This document shows, in pieces, positions 51,773 to 60,592 of a stretch of DNA of 64,000 nt (position 1 is the first letter of the stretch; every line of letters begins with the position of its first letter). The position numbers and the translations under genes are program-made. Location: contig NZ_JARICI010000049.1 in NCBI RefSeq assembly GCF_029257255.1, forward strand, positions 1 to 64,000. Reading direction: 5' to 3'. Below the pieces are notes generated by a model. The model was not told the DNA's origin, did no database searches, and saw only the letters and a list, made by a program, of their open reading frames with translations. This stretch comes from Sporosarcina sp. (GTDB lineage Bacteria; Bacillota; Bacilli; Bacillales_A; Planococcaceae).

Positions 51773-52672
51773 ATGGTTCCTGAAATAAAAGAACTGGCAG
51801 ATGAATATGTATCGTATATTCGCTTGGAAAAGAACTATTCGTCTTACACTGTTGCGGAATATGAAAACGATCTTCGGGAATTTCTAGTATTCTTAGAAGC
51901 GGAACATATCGACAAGTTGAATGATGTTCAGTACCCAGCAGCCAGGCTGTATGTCACGAGGTTGTATGACAGGTCGCTGGCGAGAACGACGATATCGCGA
52001 AAGATTTCTTCGATTCGATCCTTTTTCAAATTTACGAACGCACGTTACGGTATTCAAGATCAGGCATTTCGTTTATTGTTTCATCCCAAAAAAGAAGAAC
52101 GCCTGCCTGCTTTTTTTTATGAACAGGAACTGCAGAAATTGTTCGATGTGACAGAAGGTGAAGATGCTCATTCATTGCGTGACCGGGCGCTGCTGGAGCT
52201 TCTTTACGCCACGGGTATTCGGGTAGGTGAACTTGTGACGATTGAAATTCAGGATATTGACCAATACTTAGGGATAGTGAAAGTAATGGGGAAAGGTCGC
52301 AGAGAACGCTTTGTTCCGTATGGCAGTTATGCTGAAGAGGCTCTTGAAAAATATATGGATACAAGTAGAACGCGGCTTATGAAACAAAAGAAGCATTCGT
52401 TGTTATTTGTAAATTTACGGGGCGATCCACTGACGGAACGAGGTGTTCGCTACATTTTGAATGATTTGATGGAACGTGCGGCTCTTCATACGAAAATAAC
52501 GCCGCATATGATCAGGCACACCTTTGCAACACATTTACTCTCAGCAGGTGCTGATCTTCGCAGTGTGCAGGAACTTCTCGGTCACCGTCATTTATCATCC
52601 ACACAAGTGTACACGCATATTACGAATGAACATTTACGTCAAACCTATTTACAGACGCATCCGCGTGCTTAG
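51773..52672 (+). CDS. xerC: Tyrosine recombinase XerC (CodV)
   Basis: Resolves chromosome dimers at dif with XerD. N-terminal SAM-like core-binding domain (about 1-90) and catalytic domain with Arg150 (ATGIRVGEL), His245 and Arg248 (HMIRHTF), LGHRHLSSTQ and the nucleophile Tyr280 (QVYTH). 299 residues from ATG 51773; GTG 51764 lies in the GGGGTG ribosome site and is less likely. First gene of the codV-clpQ-clpY-codY-type cluster. Confidence 0.95.
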   Translation: MVPEIKELADEYVSYIRLEKNYSSYTVAEYENDLREFLVFLEAEHIDKLNDVQYPAARLYVTRLYDRSLARTTISRKISSIRSFFKFTNARYGIQDQAFRLLFHPKKEERLPAFFYEQELQKLFDVTEGEDAHSLRDRALLELLYATGIRVGELVTIEIQDIDQYLGIVKVMGKGRRERFVPYGSYAEEALEKYMDTSRTRLMKQKKHSLLFVNLRGDPLTERGVRYILNDLMERAALHTKITPHMIRHTFATHLLSAGADLRSVQELLGHRHLSSTQVYTHITNEHLRQTYLQTHPRA

Positions 52673-52683
52673 GAGGAGATTGA

Positions 52684-53220
52684 ATGGAATTCCATGCCAC
52701 AACGATTTTTGCGATACACCATGAAGGACAATGTGCCATGTCTGGTGACGGACAGGTGACGATGGGGAATGCAGTCGTCATGAAGCACACAGCAAGAAAG
52801 GTCCGTAGATTATTCAATGGACAAGTGCTTGCAGGCTTCGCGGGATCTGTAGCCGATGCATTTACTTTATTCGATTTATTTGAAGCGAAATTGATGGAGT
52901 ATGACGGCAATCTACAAAGAGCTTCTGTAGAACTGGCAAAAGAGTGGCGAGGCGATCGGATATTACGCAAACTAGAGGCGATGCTGCTCGTTATGGATAA
53001 GAAAACTTTGCTGCTTGTTTCTGGAACCGGCGAAGTTATTGAACCAGACGACGGGATTTTAGCTATTGGGTCAGGCGGCAACTATGCGCTGTCTGCAGGA
53101 AGAGCTTTGAAAAAATACAGCAGCGGTTTAACAGCACAGCAAATTGCAAAAGCTTCATTGGAGACGGCAGCTGATATTTGCGTCTATACAAATCATGAGA
53201 TCATCGTGGAGGTGCTTTGA
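52684..53220 (+). CDS. hslV: ATP-dependent protease subunit HslV (ClpQ)
   Basis: Proteasome-like peptidase that works with HslU. 178 residues with [25 protein letters not shown], the [13 protein letters not shown] core and [14 protein letters not shown]. The N-terminus is MEFHATTIF: the Thr pair of the family lies at positions 6-7, and neither Ser nor Thr follows Met1. B. subtilis ClpQ carries an exposed Ser after Met removal, which is missing here, so a Thr nucleophile would need removal of five residues. RBS AGGAGGAG; no other in-frame start fits. Confidence 0.94.
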   Translation: MEFHATTIFAIHHEGQCAMSGDGQVTMGNAVVMKHTARKVRRLFNGQVLAGFAGSVADAFTLFDLFEAKLMEYDGNLQRASVELAKEWRGDRILRKLEAMLLVMDKKTLLLVSGTGEVIEPDDGILAIGSGGNYALSAGRALKKYSSGLTAQQIAKASLETAADICVYTNHEIIVEVL

Positions 53221-54615
53221 TTGGTAATGAAATCAGAAATGACGCCTAAAGAACTTACGGCTTATTTAAATCGATTTATCGTTGGACAGGAAAAAGCGAA
53301 AAAAGCAGTAGCTGTCGCGATGCGCAATCGGTATCGACGTATGCAGCTGTCGGCGGAAGAGCAGGAAGAAGTCATTCCGAAAAACATCCTAATGATCGGT
53401 CCGACAGGTGTAGGTAAAACAGAAATCGCGCGTCGAATCGCCAAGCTGATCCATGCACCGTTTGTTAAAGTGGAAGCGACAAAATTTACGGAAGTCGGCT
53501 ATGTTGGCCGCGATGTAGAATCGATGGTCCGGGATCTGACAGAAGTCGGGATTCGTATGGTGAAGGAAGATATGCGAGAAGCTGTGAAAGAGCAAGCACA
53601 AAAACTGGCAGAAGAGCGCCTGGTCAAACTGTTGGTTCCGGAAGTGAAAAAGAAAAGCAGCGGACAGAATCCGTTTGAGATGTTCTTTGGACAAAAAGAG
53701 CAGCAGGAAGAAGAGAATCCTGAAGAACGAACTGAAATTAAAAGGAAACGCTCAGAGGTTGCAGAACTTCTGAAAAATCGTCAGGCAGAAGAACAAATGG
53801 TCACGGTAGAAGTAACAGCGCAGCAGCCATCTCTATTTGATGCACTGCAAGGTTCCGGCATGGAGCAGATGTCAGGCATGCAGGACGCTCTATCTTCATT
53901 GATGCCAAAGAAAAAGAACAAGCGCCGAATGAAAGTGAAAGATGCACGTGTGGTGTTAGAGGCTGAAGAGGCCGATAAATTGATCGATCAGGACGAAGTG
54001 GCACGCAAAGGCATCGAACTGACCGAACAGGCAGGTATCATCTTCTTGGACGAGATGGATAAAATTACGAGCGGCAATCAACAAACTTCAGGTGAAGTAT
54101 CGCGTGAAGGTGTGCAGCGTGACATCCTGCCGATTGTTGAAGGTTCGACGGTCTCAACAAAATATGGAGCTGTCAAAACAGATTATATTTTATTCATAGC
54201 GGCGGGCGCTTTCCATATGTCAAAGCCTTCAGACATCATTCCGGAACTCCAGGGACGCTTTCCAATCCGCGTAGAATTGGATAAATTGACAAAGGTCGAT
54301 TTTGAGCGTATACTCCGAGAGCCAGATTTTTCACTGCTGCGTCAATATGAACGGTTACTGTCTACCGAAGAAGTTGAAATTGAATTTACAGACGAAGCAA
54401 TCAGTAAAATTGCGGAAATTGCATTTGAAGTAAACAATGAAACAGAAAATATCGGTGCGAGAAGACTGCATACCATATTGGAAAAACTTTTGGAGGATCT
54501 TTCATTCGAGGCGGCGGACATAGGGCCTGCTTCCATAAAGATTACACCCGCTTATGTAGATGAAAAATTAGACGGAATCGTTAAAAACAAAGATTTGTCA
54601 CATTTTATTTTGTAA
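53221..54615 (+). CDS. hslU: ATP-dependent protease ATPase subunit HslU (ClpY)
   Basis: AAA+ unfoldase for HslV. Walker [10 protein letters not shown] at 60-68, the long I domain (about 110-230) with a run of charged residues, Walker [12 protein letters not shown], and sensor 2 [20 protein letters not shown]. The C-terminal residues DLSHFIL match the tail that docks into HslV. 464 residues. Start TTG 53221, six bases after GGAGGTG, directly after the hslV stop; ATG 53227 is a possible alternative. Confidence 0.96.
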   Translation: MVMKSEMTPKELTAYLNRFIVGQEKAKKAVAVAMRNRYRRMQLSAEEQEEVIPKNILMIGPTGVGKTEIARRIAKLIHAPFVKVEATKFTEVGYVGRDVESMVRDLTEVGIRMVKEDMREAVKEQAQKLAEERLVKLLVPEVKKKSSGQNPFEMFFGQKEQQEEENPEERTEIKRKRSEVAELLKNRQAEEQMVTVEVTAQQPSLFDALQGSGMEQMSGMQDALSSLMPKKKNKRRMKVKDARVVLEAEEADKLIDQDEVARKGIELTEQAGIIFLDEMDKITSGNQQTSGEVSREGVQRDILPIVEGSTVSTKYGAVKTDYILFIAAGAFHMSKPSDIIPELQGRFPIRVELDKLTKVDFERILREPDFSLLRQYERLLSTEEVEIEFTDEAISKIAEIAFEVNNETENIGARRLHTILEKLLEDLSFEAADIGPASIKITPAYVDEKLDGIVKNKDLSHFIL

Positions 54616-54641
54616 ATAAGGCTTTATGGTTTATTTAATGA

Positions 54642-54670
54642 TTAAAAACCTTTAGAATATTCAATATAGT
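54642..54670 (+). promoter_or_regulatory. Candidate promoter of codY
   Basis: -35 TTAAAA (54642-54647), 17-base spacer, -10 TATAGT (54665-54670). The palindrome TTTAATGATTAAA (54634-54646) overlaps the -35. Weak -35, so uncertain. Confidence 0.4.
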
Positions 54671-54700
54671 CAACAGAGAATTTAAGGAGGAACTATTGAA

Positions 54701-55477
54701 ATGAGTTTATTAGTAAAAACGAGAAAAATTAATGCAATGTTACAAGAAGGCGCTGGTGGCCCAGTCAATTTTAAAGAGATGGCAGAGGAACTGAGCGATG
54801 TCATCGATTGTAATGCGTTCATCGTCAGCCGGAAAGGTAAATTGCTTGGTCTGGAAGTACATCACCAGATTGAAAATGACCGAATGAAGAAAATGTTTGA
54901 GGATCGCAAATTTCCTGAAGAATATACAAATCATTTATTCGAAATTCAGGAAACATCACCTAATATCGATATCGATAGTGAATATACAGTATTCCCTGTA
55001 GAGAATAAAGAGTTATTCAAAGATGGTCTGACTACGATCGTTCCGATAATTGGTGGCGGAGAACGTTTAGGAACATTGATCCTGGCGAGACTAAAAGAAA
55101 GTTTTAAAGAAGACGATTTGATTCTTGCTGAGTACGGCGCTACAGTAGTCGGCATGGAAATCTTGCGAGAGAAATCAGAAGAGATTGAGCATGAAGCACG
55201 CAGTAAAGCGGTTGTTCAGATGGCGATCAACTCTCTGTCATACAGTGAGCATGAAGCGATCGAGCACATTTTTAAAGAGCTAGACGGAAATGAAGGCTTG
55301 CTAGTAGCTTCTAAAATTGCAGATCGTGTAGGAATCACTCGTTCTGTAATCGTAAACGCACTACGTAAATTAGAAAGTGCAGGCGTAATCGAGTCACGTT
55401 CTCTTGGAATGAAAGGGACGTATATCAAAGTATTGAATGACAAGTTTTTGTCTGAATTAGAAAAGCATAATTCATAA
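54701..55477 (+). CDS. codY: GTP-sensing global transcriptional repressor CodY
   Basis: Senses GTP and branched-chain amino acids and represses stationary-phase, transport and, in B. subtilis, flagellar genes. N-terminal GAF-like domain (about 1-155) and C-terminal winged helix with [20 protein letters not shown] (about 203-222) and [14 protein letters not shown]. 258 residues. RBS AAGGAGGA. It stands right before the flagellar operon. Confidence 0.97.
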   Translation: MSLLVKTRKINAMLQEGAGGPVNFKEMAEELSDVIDCNAFIVSRKGKLLGLEVHHQIENDRMKKMFEDRKFPEEYTNHLFEIQETSPNIDIDSEYTVFPVENKELFKDGLTTIVPIIGGGERLGTLILARLKESFKEDDLILAEYGATVVGMEILREKSEEIEHEARSKAVVQMAINSLSYSEHEAIEHIFKELDGNEGLLVASKIADRVGITRSVIVNALRKLESAGVIESRSLGMKGTYIKVLNDKFLSELEKHNS

Positions 55478-55482
55478 AAAAG

Positions 55483-55513
55483 AGCGCCGCTTCTTTAAAG
55501 CGGCGTTTTTTTA
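55483..55513 (+). terminator. Terminator of codY
   Basis: CGCCGCTT-CTTT-AAAGCGGCG stem followed by a seven-base T run, six bases after the codY stop. Confidence 0.95.
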
Positions 55514-55942
55514 TGTGTAATAATAAATTAGGATTTTCAAGTTAAAATAGATAAAATTACCTAATTTGACATAGATGCATAAGATACAGTTCGCTAATTG
55601 TGTTAATCTAAAAGGTGAAATAAATAGAATGCGAAATTTGTCATGAAAGAGAAAAGTTCGTTTCTAGACCTAAATAAGCATAGGAAGAAAGTGCGTTTTT
55701 TAATACAAAGTAACGAGAAAATTAAGCTGAATAGTTCGAAAACGGCAAAAGGGTACATTAGTACTAGGAGAAAGTTAAGATTTGATTGGACAATAAACAT
55801 TATAATCCGCTACAATAGACTAATAGATAAAACAAGAATACACATTAATATATATATAAAGTAATAGAGCTAGTTAGAATTTAGTAGTCTTATGTAGAAT
55901 TTTGTAGAAAACGAGACTGTATTAAGAAAGGGAGGCATGGCA
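55514..55942 (+). promoter_or_regulatory. Regulatory region of the flagellar (fla/che) operon
   Basis: About 430 A/T-rich bases with no convincing gene. A sigma-A-like promoter TGGACA (55787-55792), 18-base spacer, TACAAT (55811-55816) is present. A direct repeat AGAATTT(A/T)GTAG occurs at 55876-55887 and 55896-55907, spaced 20 bp. A TTGACA lies at 55567-55572 without a good -10. I did not find a clear sigma-D promoter or CodY box. Confidence 0.5.
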
Positions 55943-56332
55943 TTGAATATATACGGCAGTACTATCAATTTGCTTGAAAAAGGACTGGACTACTCGTCTG
56001 CCAAAGGGAAAGCTATATCGCAAAATATAGCGAATGTTGATACGCCTAAGTATAAAGCGAAATCTGTTAACTTTCAGGAAGTGTTTTCCGGAGAAAAGAG
56101 TAAAGCATTTGAAGCTTACAAAACTGATGTACGGCATATTGATTTTACCAGTTCTTCAGGAAGTAAAACATTTGATTTATCTAATCTTCGTTATCGACAG
56201 GACCGCAATGGAGTCGATATGGATAAAGAACAGGCAGATTTAGCTGCCAATCAAATTTATAACTCTGCTTTAATTGAACGATTGAACGGCAAGTTTAATA
56301 CGCTACAAAATGTCATTAAAGGAGGGCGCTGA
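55943..56332 (+). CDS. flgB: Flagellar basal-body rod protein FlgB
   Basis: Proximal rod subunit. NIANVDTPKYKAKSVNFQEV is the conserved N-terminal segment, and the C-terminal helix ALIERLNGKFNTLQNVIKGG ends the protein. The start TTG 55943 is preferred: GGGAGG (55929-55934) is eight bases upstream, while ATG 55937 leaves only two. 129 residues, like B. subtilis. Confidence 0.93.
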   Translation: MNIYGSTINLLEKGLDYSSAKGKAISQNIANVDTPKYKAKSVNFQEVFSGEKSKAFEAYKTDVRHIDFTSSSGSKTFDLSNLRYRQDRNGVDMDKEQADLAANQIYNSALIERLNGKFNTLQNVIKGGR

Positions 56333-56334
56333 TC

Positions 56335-56796
56335 TTGAGTATATTTCATAGTCTAAATACCTCTTCTTCAGCCTTGACTGCACAGCGGCTTCGAATGGAT
56401 GTCGTTTCATCCAATATGGCGAATGTCGATTCTACACGAGCAAAGCAAGTAAATGGCGAATGGGAGCCATACCGCAGAAAAACGGTGACGCTTCAGCCTA
56501 AAGAAGGGCAATTCGCTTCGTTTCTGCAGGCAGCTAAAGGCGTTCATTCTCACGGGGGTGCGGGCAACGGAGTCGCAGTGACAAGAGTGAAAGAGGACCG
56601 AGAAACACCTTTCAAGCTTGTATTTGATCCGACTCATCCAGATGCGAACGAAGAAGGCTATGTCCAGATGCCGAATGTGGATCCTCTACGTGAAATGATT
56701 GACCTGATGTCTGCAACTCGATCTTATGAAGCGAACGTCACAGTACTCAATGCCAATAAATCGATGCTGATGAAAGCGTTAGAAATAGGAAGATAA
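56335..56796 (+). CDS. flgC: Flagellar basal-body rod protein FlgC
   Basis: Rod protein. Conserved LTAQRLRMDVVSSNMANVDS near the N-terminus and YVQMPNVDPLREMIDLMSAT with SYEANVTVLNANKSMLMKAL at the C-terminus. 153 residues. Start TTG 56335 with GGAGGG upstream, two bases after flgB. Confidence 0.95.
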   Translation: MSIFHSLNTSSSALTAQRLRMDVVSSNMANVDSTRAKQVNGEWEPYRRKTVTLQPKEGQFASFLQAAKGVHSHGGAGNGVAVTRVKEDRETPFKLVFDPTHPDANEEGYVQMPNVDPLREMIDLMSATRSYEANVTVLNANKSMLMKALEIGR

Positions 56797-56829
56797 CGGA
56801 TAGAAACGTATATAGAAGGAGTGAAATCG

Positions 56830-57138
56830 ATGCCGATTCAATCAATTACAAGCGCTTTACCGACTACACTGGTTCAGCCAGCTGAAGTCCGGACTCAAAA
56901 AACCCCATTCGAAGCGCAGCAAAATTTCTCTGCCATGCTGAATGAAGCAATTCATAAGGTTGACCAAGCGCAACAAACTTCAGATACGCTGACGACGAAG
57001 TTGATTAAGGGAGAAGACGTTGATTTGCATAATGTCATGATCTCTGCTCAAAAAGCGAGTATTGCACTGAATGCAACTGTTGAAATGCGGAATAAAGTAG
57101 TGGAAGCATACCAAGAAATCATCAGAATGCCTGTCTAA
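56830..57138 (+). CDS. fliE: Flagellar hook-basal body complex protein FliE
   Basis: Joins the rod to the MS ring. Conserved FSAMLNEAIHKVDQAQQTSD and DLHNVMISAQKASIALNATV. 102 residues from ATG 56830 (AAGGAG eight bases upstream); GTG 56821 overlaps the ribosome site. Confidence 0.95.
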   Translation: MPIQSITSALPTTLVQPAEVRTQKTPFEAQQNFSAMLNEAIHKVDQAQQTSDTLTTKLIKGEDVDLHNVMISAQKASIALNATVEMRNKVVEAYQEIIRMPV

Positions 57139-57152
57139 CAGAACGAGTTACA

Positions 57153-57178
57153 CTAGGCAGACGTGAAAATTTGCCTAG
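57153..57178 (+). other. Stem-loop between fliE and fliF
   Basis: CTAGGCA (57153-57159) and TGCCTAG (57172-57178), a perfect 7-bp stem with a 12-base loop and no T-tract, so not a terminator. It lies in the only gap of more than 50 bases inside the visible flagellar operon, 22 bases before the fliF start. Confidence 0.55.
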
Positions 57179-57200
57179 TTAGGCTGACCGGGGGATTAGA

Positions 57201-58793
57201 ATGAAAGAAAGATTCACAAAGCTCAGAGCGGATCTTAAGGAGTTCTGGGGAAGTCGCTCCAAAAAACAAAAAATCACATATATTTCTACAGCTGCCAGTG
57301 TCATTGCATTGGCCATTTTTTTAACAGTGTTCCTATCAAGAACTACATATGTCACGCTTTATTCAGAAGTCTCGCCTTCTGAAATAGGCCGCATTAAAGA
57401 AGTATTGGACGGGCAGGGTGTTTCGTATGTTGTCCAGCCAGGGGGAACTGCTATTGCGGTGCCTGAAAAACAGCTGGATTCGCTTCGTGTTTCATTGGCT
57501 GCTGAAGGATTTCCGGACTCTGGTCTTATTGATTACTCCTTCTTCTCTGATAATGCAGGATTCGGAACGACGGATAATGAATTCAATATGATCAAATTGG
57601 CTGCTATGCAGACAGAATTAGCGAACTTAATAAAGGGTATAGAAGGTATTAAGGATGCGAAAGTCATGCTGACGTTGCCAACAGAAGGTATTTTCGTCAA
57701 TGATTCCACGCAGGAAGCAAGTGCAGCGATTATGCTGAAGACTAATCCGGGTCAAAACTTCTCGGATCAGCAGATTGCATCTTTATATAATTTGGTTTCC
57801 AAAAGCTTACCGAACTTATCTAATGATAATATCGTCATTCAGAACCAGTATTTTGAGTACTTTGATTTAAAGGGTTCAGAAAACTCTTACGGTCAGAGTG
57901 TTACAGATCAAATGGGCCTAAAGAAAACGATAGAGCGCGACTTGCAGAGACAAGTGCAGATGATGCTCGGTACCATGATGGGACAGGATAAAGTAGTTGT
58001 TTCAGTTACGACTGATATTGACTTTAAAGTGGAAAAACGAAAAGAAGATCTGGTAACACCGGTTGATGAAGAGAATATGGAAGGAATCGCTTTAAGTGTA
58101 CAGCGGATTACCGAATCGTTTTCGGGAACGAATCCGGCGGTTGGCGGAACACCTGAAGCTGAAGATCCGACTGATAACCGTACAACCTATGTAGAAGGTG
58201 ATATGGGCAACGGTGATTATGAGCGTCTCGAAGAAACCATTAATAATGAAGTAAACCGTATTAGTAAAGATATTATAGAAAGTCCTTATAAAATCCGCGA
58301 TCTAGGCATCCAAGTAATGATTGAGCCGCCAACAGCGGATGATCCGACTTCATTGGCGCCTGAAGTTCAGCAGGATGTAGAACAGATTCTGGAAACCATT
58401 ATCCGGACTTCGTTGGATAAGGAAGCAGCAGGTGAGCTGACAGATGAACTGCTTGCTGAAAAGATCGCTGTGTCTGTACAGCCGCTAAAAGGTAAGAACG
58501 TTCTGTTTGATGAGCCGAAAACGGTTATTCCTTGGTGGGCATACGTAATTGGCGGCGTACTGCTGCTGGCATTGATCGTAGTTCTCGTACTATTCCTGCG
58601 TAAGCGACGCCGTGAAGCGGAGATGGAAGATGAACTTGTATTGGAGCAGCAACTTGATGCAATCCAAGTGGATGATATTAATCTGGAACAAGAGACAGAA
58701 GCAACAGCACGCAGAAAACAACTCGAGAAAATGGCGAAAGATAAACCAGAAGAGTTTGCCAAGCTATTGAGAACGTGGATTGCTGAGGAGTAA
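57201..58793 (+). CDS. fliF: Flagellar MS-ring protein FliF
   Basis: Forms the membrane ring that carries the export gate and the C ring. Two membrane segments: about 26-46 (ITYISTAASVIALAIFLTVF) and about 448-469 (WWAYVIGGVLLLALIVVLVL). Ring-building domains lie between (TLYSEVSPSEIGRIKEVL, DAKVMLTLPTEGIF), and the C-terminal cytoplasmic tail that binds FliG ends in KPEEFAKLLRTWIAEE. 530 residues. Confidence 0.96.
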   Translation: MKERFTKLRADLKEFWGSRSKKQKITYISTAASVIALAIFLTVFLSRTTYVTLYSEVSPSEIGRIKEVLDGQGVSYVVQPGGTAIAVPEKQLDSLRVSLAAEGFPDSGLIDYSFFSDNAGFGTTDNEFNMIKLAAMQTELANLIKGIEGIKDAKVMLTLPTEGIFVNDSTQEASAAIMLKTNPGQNFSDQQIASLYNLVSKSLPNLSNDNIVIQNQYFEYFDLKGSENSYGQSVTDQMGLKKTIERDLQRQVQMMLGTMMGQDKVVVSVTTDIDFKVEKRKEDLVTPVDEENMEGIALSVQRITESFSGTNPAVGGTPEAEDPTDNRTTYVEGDMGNGDYERLEETINNEVNRISKDIIESPYKIRDLGIQVMIEPPTADDPTSLAPEVQQDVEQILETIIRTSLDKEAAGELTDELLAEKIAVSVQPLKGKNVLFDEPKTVIPWWAYVIGGVLLLALIVVLVLFLRKRRREAEMEDELVLEQQLDAIQVDDINLEQETEATARRKQLEKMAKDKPEEFAKLLRTWIAEE

Positions 58794-58807
58794 CGGAGGG
58801 ATGCAAG

Positions 58808-59821
58808 TTGGTAAAGAAAGATAAAGATATGTCCGGCAAACAAAAGGCTGCCTTACTTCTCATCTCTCTGGGGCCTGAAGTCTCAGCAGCGGTTTATAAG
58901 CACTTGAACGAAGATGAGATTGAGCGCTTGACATTAGAAATATCGGGCGTGAAAAAGGTCGATTCTTCAGTGAAAGAAGAGATTATTGAAGAATTCCATA
59001 ACATTGCACTGGCACAAGATTATATTTCACAGGGTGGAATCGGCTACGCGAAAACAATACTTGAGAAGGCACTCGGTAAAGAGCATGCACAGGCAGTGAT
59101 TAACCGTCTGACGTCTTCACTGCAAGTACGGCCGTTTGACTTTGCCAGACGTGCAGAACCGTCGCAGATTTTAAACTTTATTCAAAATGAACATCCGCAA
59201 ACGATTGCGCTTATCCTTTCCTATTTGGAGGCAGAGCAGGCAGGATTGATCCTTTCTTCGCTTCCACAAGAAATGCAGGCTGACATAGCTAAGCGTATTG
59301 CGACTATGGAATCTACTTCACCTGAAGTAATCAGTGAAATTGAAGCGGTTCTTGAACGTAAACTTTCTTCGACAGTTACACAGGACTTCACAGAAACGGG
59401 CGGAGTTGACGCGGTTGTCGAAGTGCTGAACGGAGTAGACCGTGCGACAGAGAAAACGATTCTCGATGCACTCGAAATACAAGATCCGGAACTGGCAGAA
59501 GAGATCCGCAAGAGAATGTTTGTCTTCGAAGATATTATTACATTGGATAACCGTTCGATTCAGCGCGTGGTTCGCGAATGTGAAAATGAAGACCTCATTT
59601 TGTCGATGAAAGTATCCAGTGAAGAAGTAAAAGATATTCTATTTAAAAACATGTCGCAGCGAATGGCTGAATCTTTCCAGGAAGAAATGGAAATCATGGG
59701 GCCTGTCAGATTGCGTGATGTAGAAGAAGCACAGTCAAGAATCGTTGGCATTATTCGTCGACTGGAAGATGCGGGTGAGATTATTATTGCTCGCGGCGGA
59801 GGAGATGACATCATTGTCTAA
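58808..59821 (+). CDS. fliG: Flagellar motor switch protein FliG
   Basis: C-ring protein that contacts the stator. N-terminal domain SGKQKAALLLISLGPEVSA, middle EHPQTIALILSYLEAEQAG (EHPQ motif), and the C-terminal torque helix with charged residues in the region FEDIITLDNRSIQRVVREC. 337 residues. Start TTG 58808 after CGGAGGG. Confidence 0.96.
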   Translation: MVKKDKDMSGKQKAALLLISLGPEVSAAVYKHLNEDEIERLTLEISGVKKVDSSVKEEIIEEFHNIALAQDYISQGGIGYAKTILEKALGKEHAQAVINRLTSSLQVRPFDFARRAEPSQILNFIQNEHPQTIALILSYLEAEQAGLILSSLPQEMQADIAKRIATMESTSPEVISEIEAVLERKLSSTVTQDFTETGGVDAVVEVLNGVDRATEKTILDALEIQDPELAEEIRKRMFVFEDIITLDNRSIQRVVRECENEDLILSMKVSSEEVKDILFKNMSQRMAESFQEEMEIMGPVRLRDVEEAQSRIVGIIRRLEDAGEIIIARGGGDDIIV

Positions 59822-60590
59822 TCTGTTTCGTTCAGATCGTACAGTAGTGAACCAAAGCGGCGCAAAAGAAATTTCAATCCGCAGTCTGCAGCCGCCGCTA
59901 CCGGATCAGACTCTTGCTGAAACGCCTGTAAATACAGGTGCAATGTTTGCTGAACGGAGTCGTATGCTGCAGGAGATGGAGCAACGCAGCGCCATGGTAA
60001 ATGCAGACATTCAGCAACGCATGGAAAATGCAGCAGCGGATATTGAAACGATGCGTGCAGCGTGGGCTGAAGAAAAAGAACAGTTGCAGCAACAGGCGTA
60101 TGACGAAGGGTTTCAAGCAGGATTTGAGGATGGGCGCAATAAGGCACAGTCTGATATGCAGGAAACGATCGAAGCTGCGAATGAAACGACAACTTTGTCA
60201 TATCAGAATGCTACGCAGTATTTAATCAATCAGGAGCGGGTCATTCTCGATATTGCGATTCGTTCAGCTGAGCAAATTATTAATAAGACGATGGAAGATG
60301 ATGAAGAAGCGTATCTATCCATCGTTAGAAAAGGCATAAAAGAAGCACAGGAAATGAAAGAAATTAAACTGTATGTCCCAACCGAGCATTTTAAAATGGT
60401 GACAGCCAGCCGGGCCGAATTGGCTTCGATCTTCCCTCCTGAAACGCCATTTATGATTTTTGTCAACGAAGACTTCGATGCAACGGATTGTTTTGTCGAA
60501 ACTAATTCTGGACGCATTGTGGTAAGTGTCGATGAACAATTGAATGAACTGAAGGAGCAGCTTGTCGAAATTATGGAAAGTGGTGTGTAA
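59814..60590 (+). CDS. fliH: Flagellar assembly protein FliH
   Basis: Stator-like partner of the FliI ATPase. Begins MSNLFRSDRTVVNQSGAKEI; a central coiled coil includes AAWAEEKEQLQQQAYDEGFQ and AGFEDGRNKAQ, and the C-terminal domain has INQERVILDIAIRSAEQIIN. The start is TTG 59814, ten bases after GGAGG; ATG 59805 is too close to the site. It overlaps fliG by eight bases. 258 residues, somewhat long through an extended N-terminal part. Confidence 0.9.
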   Translation: MSNLFRSDRTVVNQSGAKEISIRSLQPPLPDQTLAETPVNTGAMFAERSRMLQEMEQRSAMVNADIQQRMENAAADIETMRAAWAEEKEQLQQQAYDEGFQAGFEDGRNKAQSDMQETIEAANETTTLSYQNATQYLINQERVILDIAIRSAEQIINKTMEDDEEAYLSIVRKGIKEAQEMKEIKLYVPTEHFKMVTASRAELASIFPPETPFMIFVNEDFDATDCFVETNSGRIVVSVDEQLNELKEQLVEIMESGV

Positions 60591-60592
60591 TT

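Noticed and set aside
54654-54668. CodY-box-like sequence AATATTCAATATAG before codY
   Set aside because: About five mismatches to the AATTTTCWGAAAATT consensus; expected by chance in A/T-rich DNA.
55643-55864. 73-residue frame upstream of flgB
   Set aside because: No ribosome site, A/T-rich basic composition typical of translated intergenic DNA, overlaps the candidate flagellar promoter, no family recognised.
55898-55912. CodY-box-like AATTTTGTAGAAAAC before flgB
   Set aside because: About five mismatches and the centre does not match CWG; reported only as part of the direct repeat.
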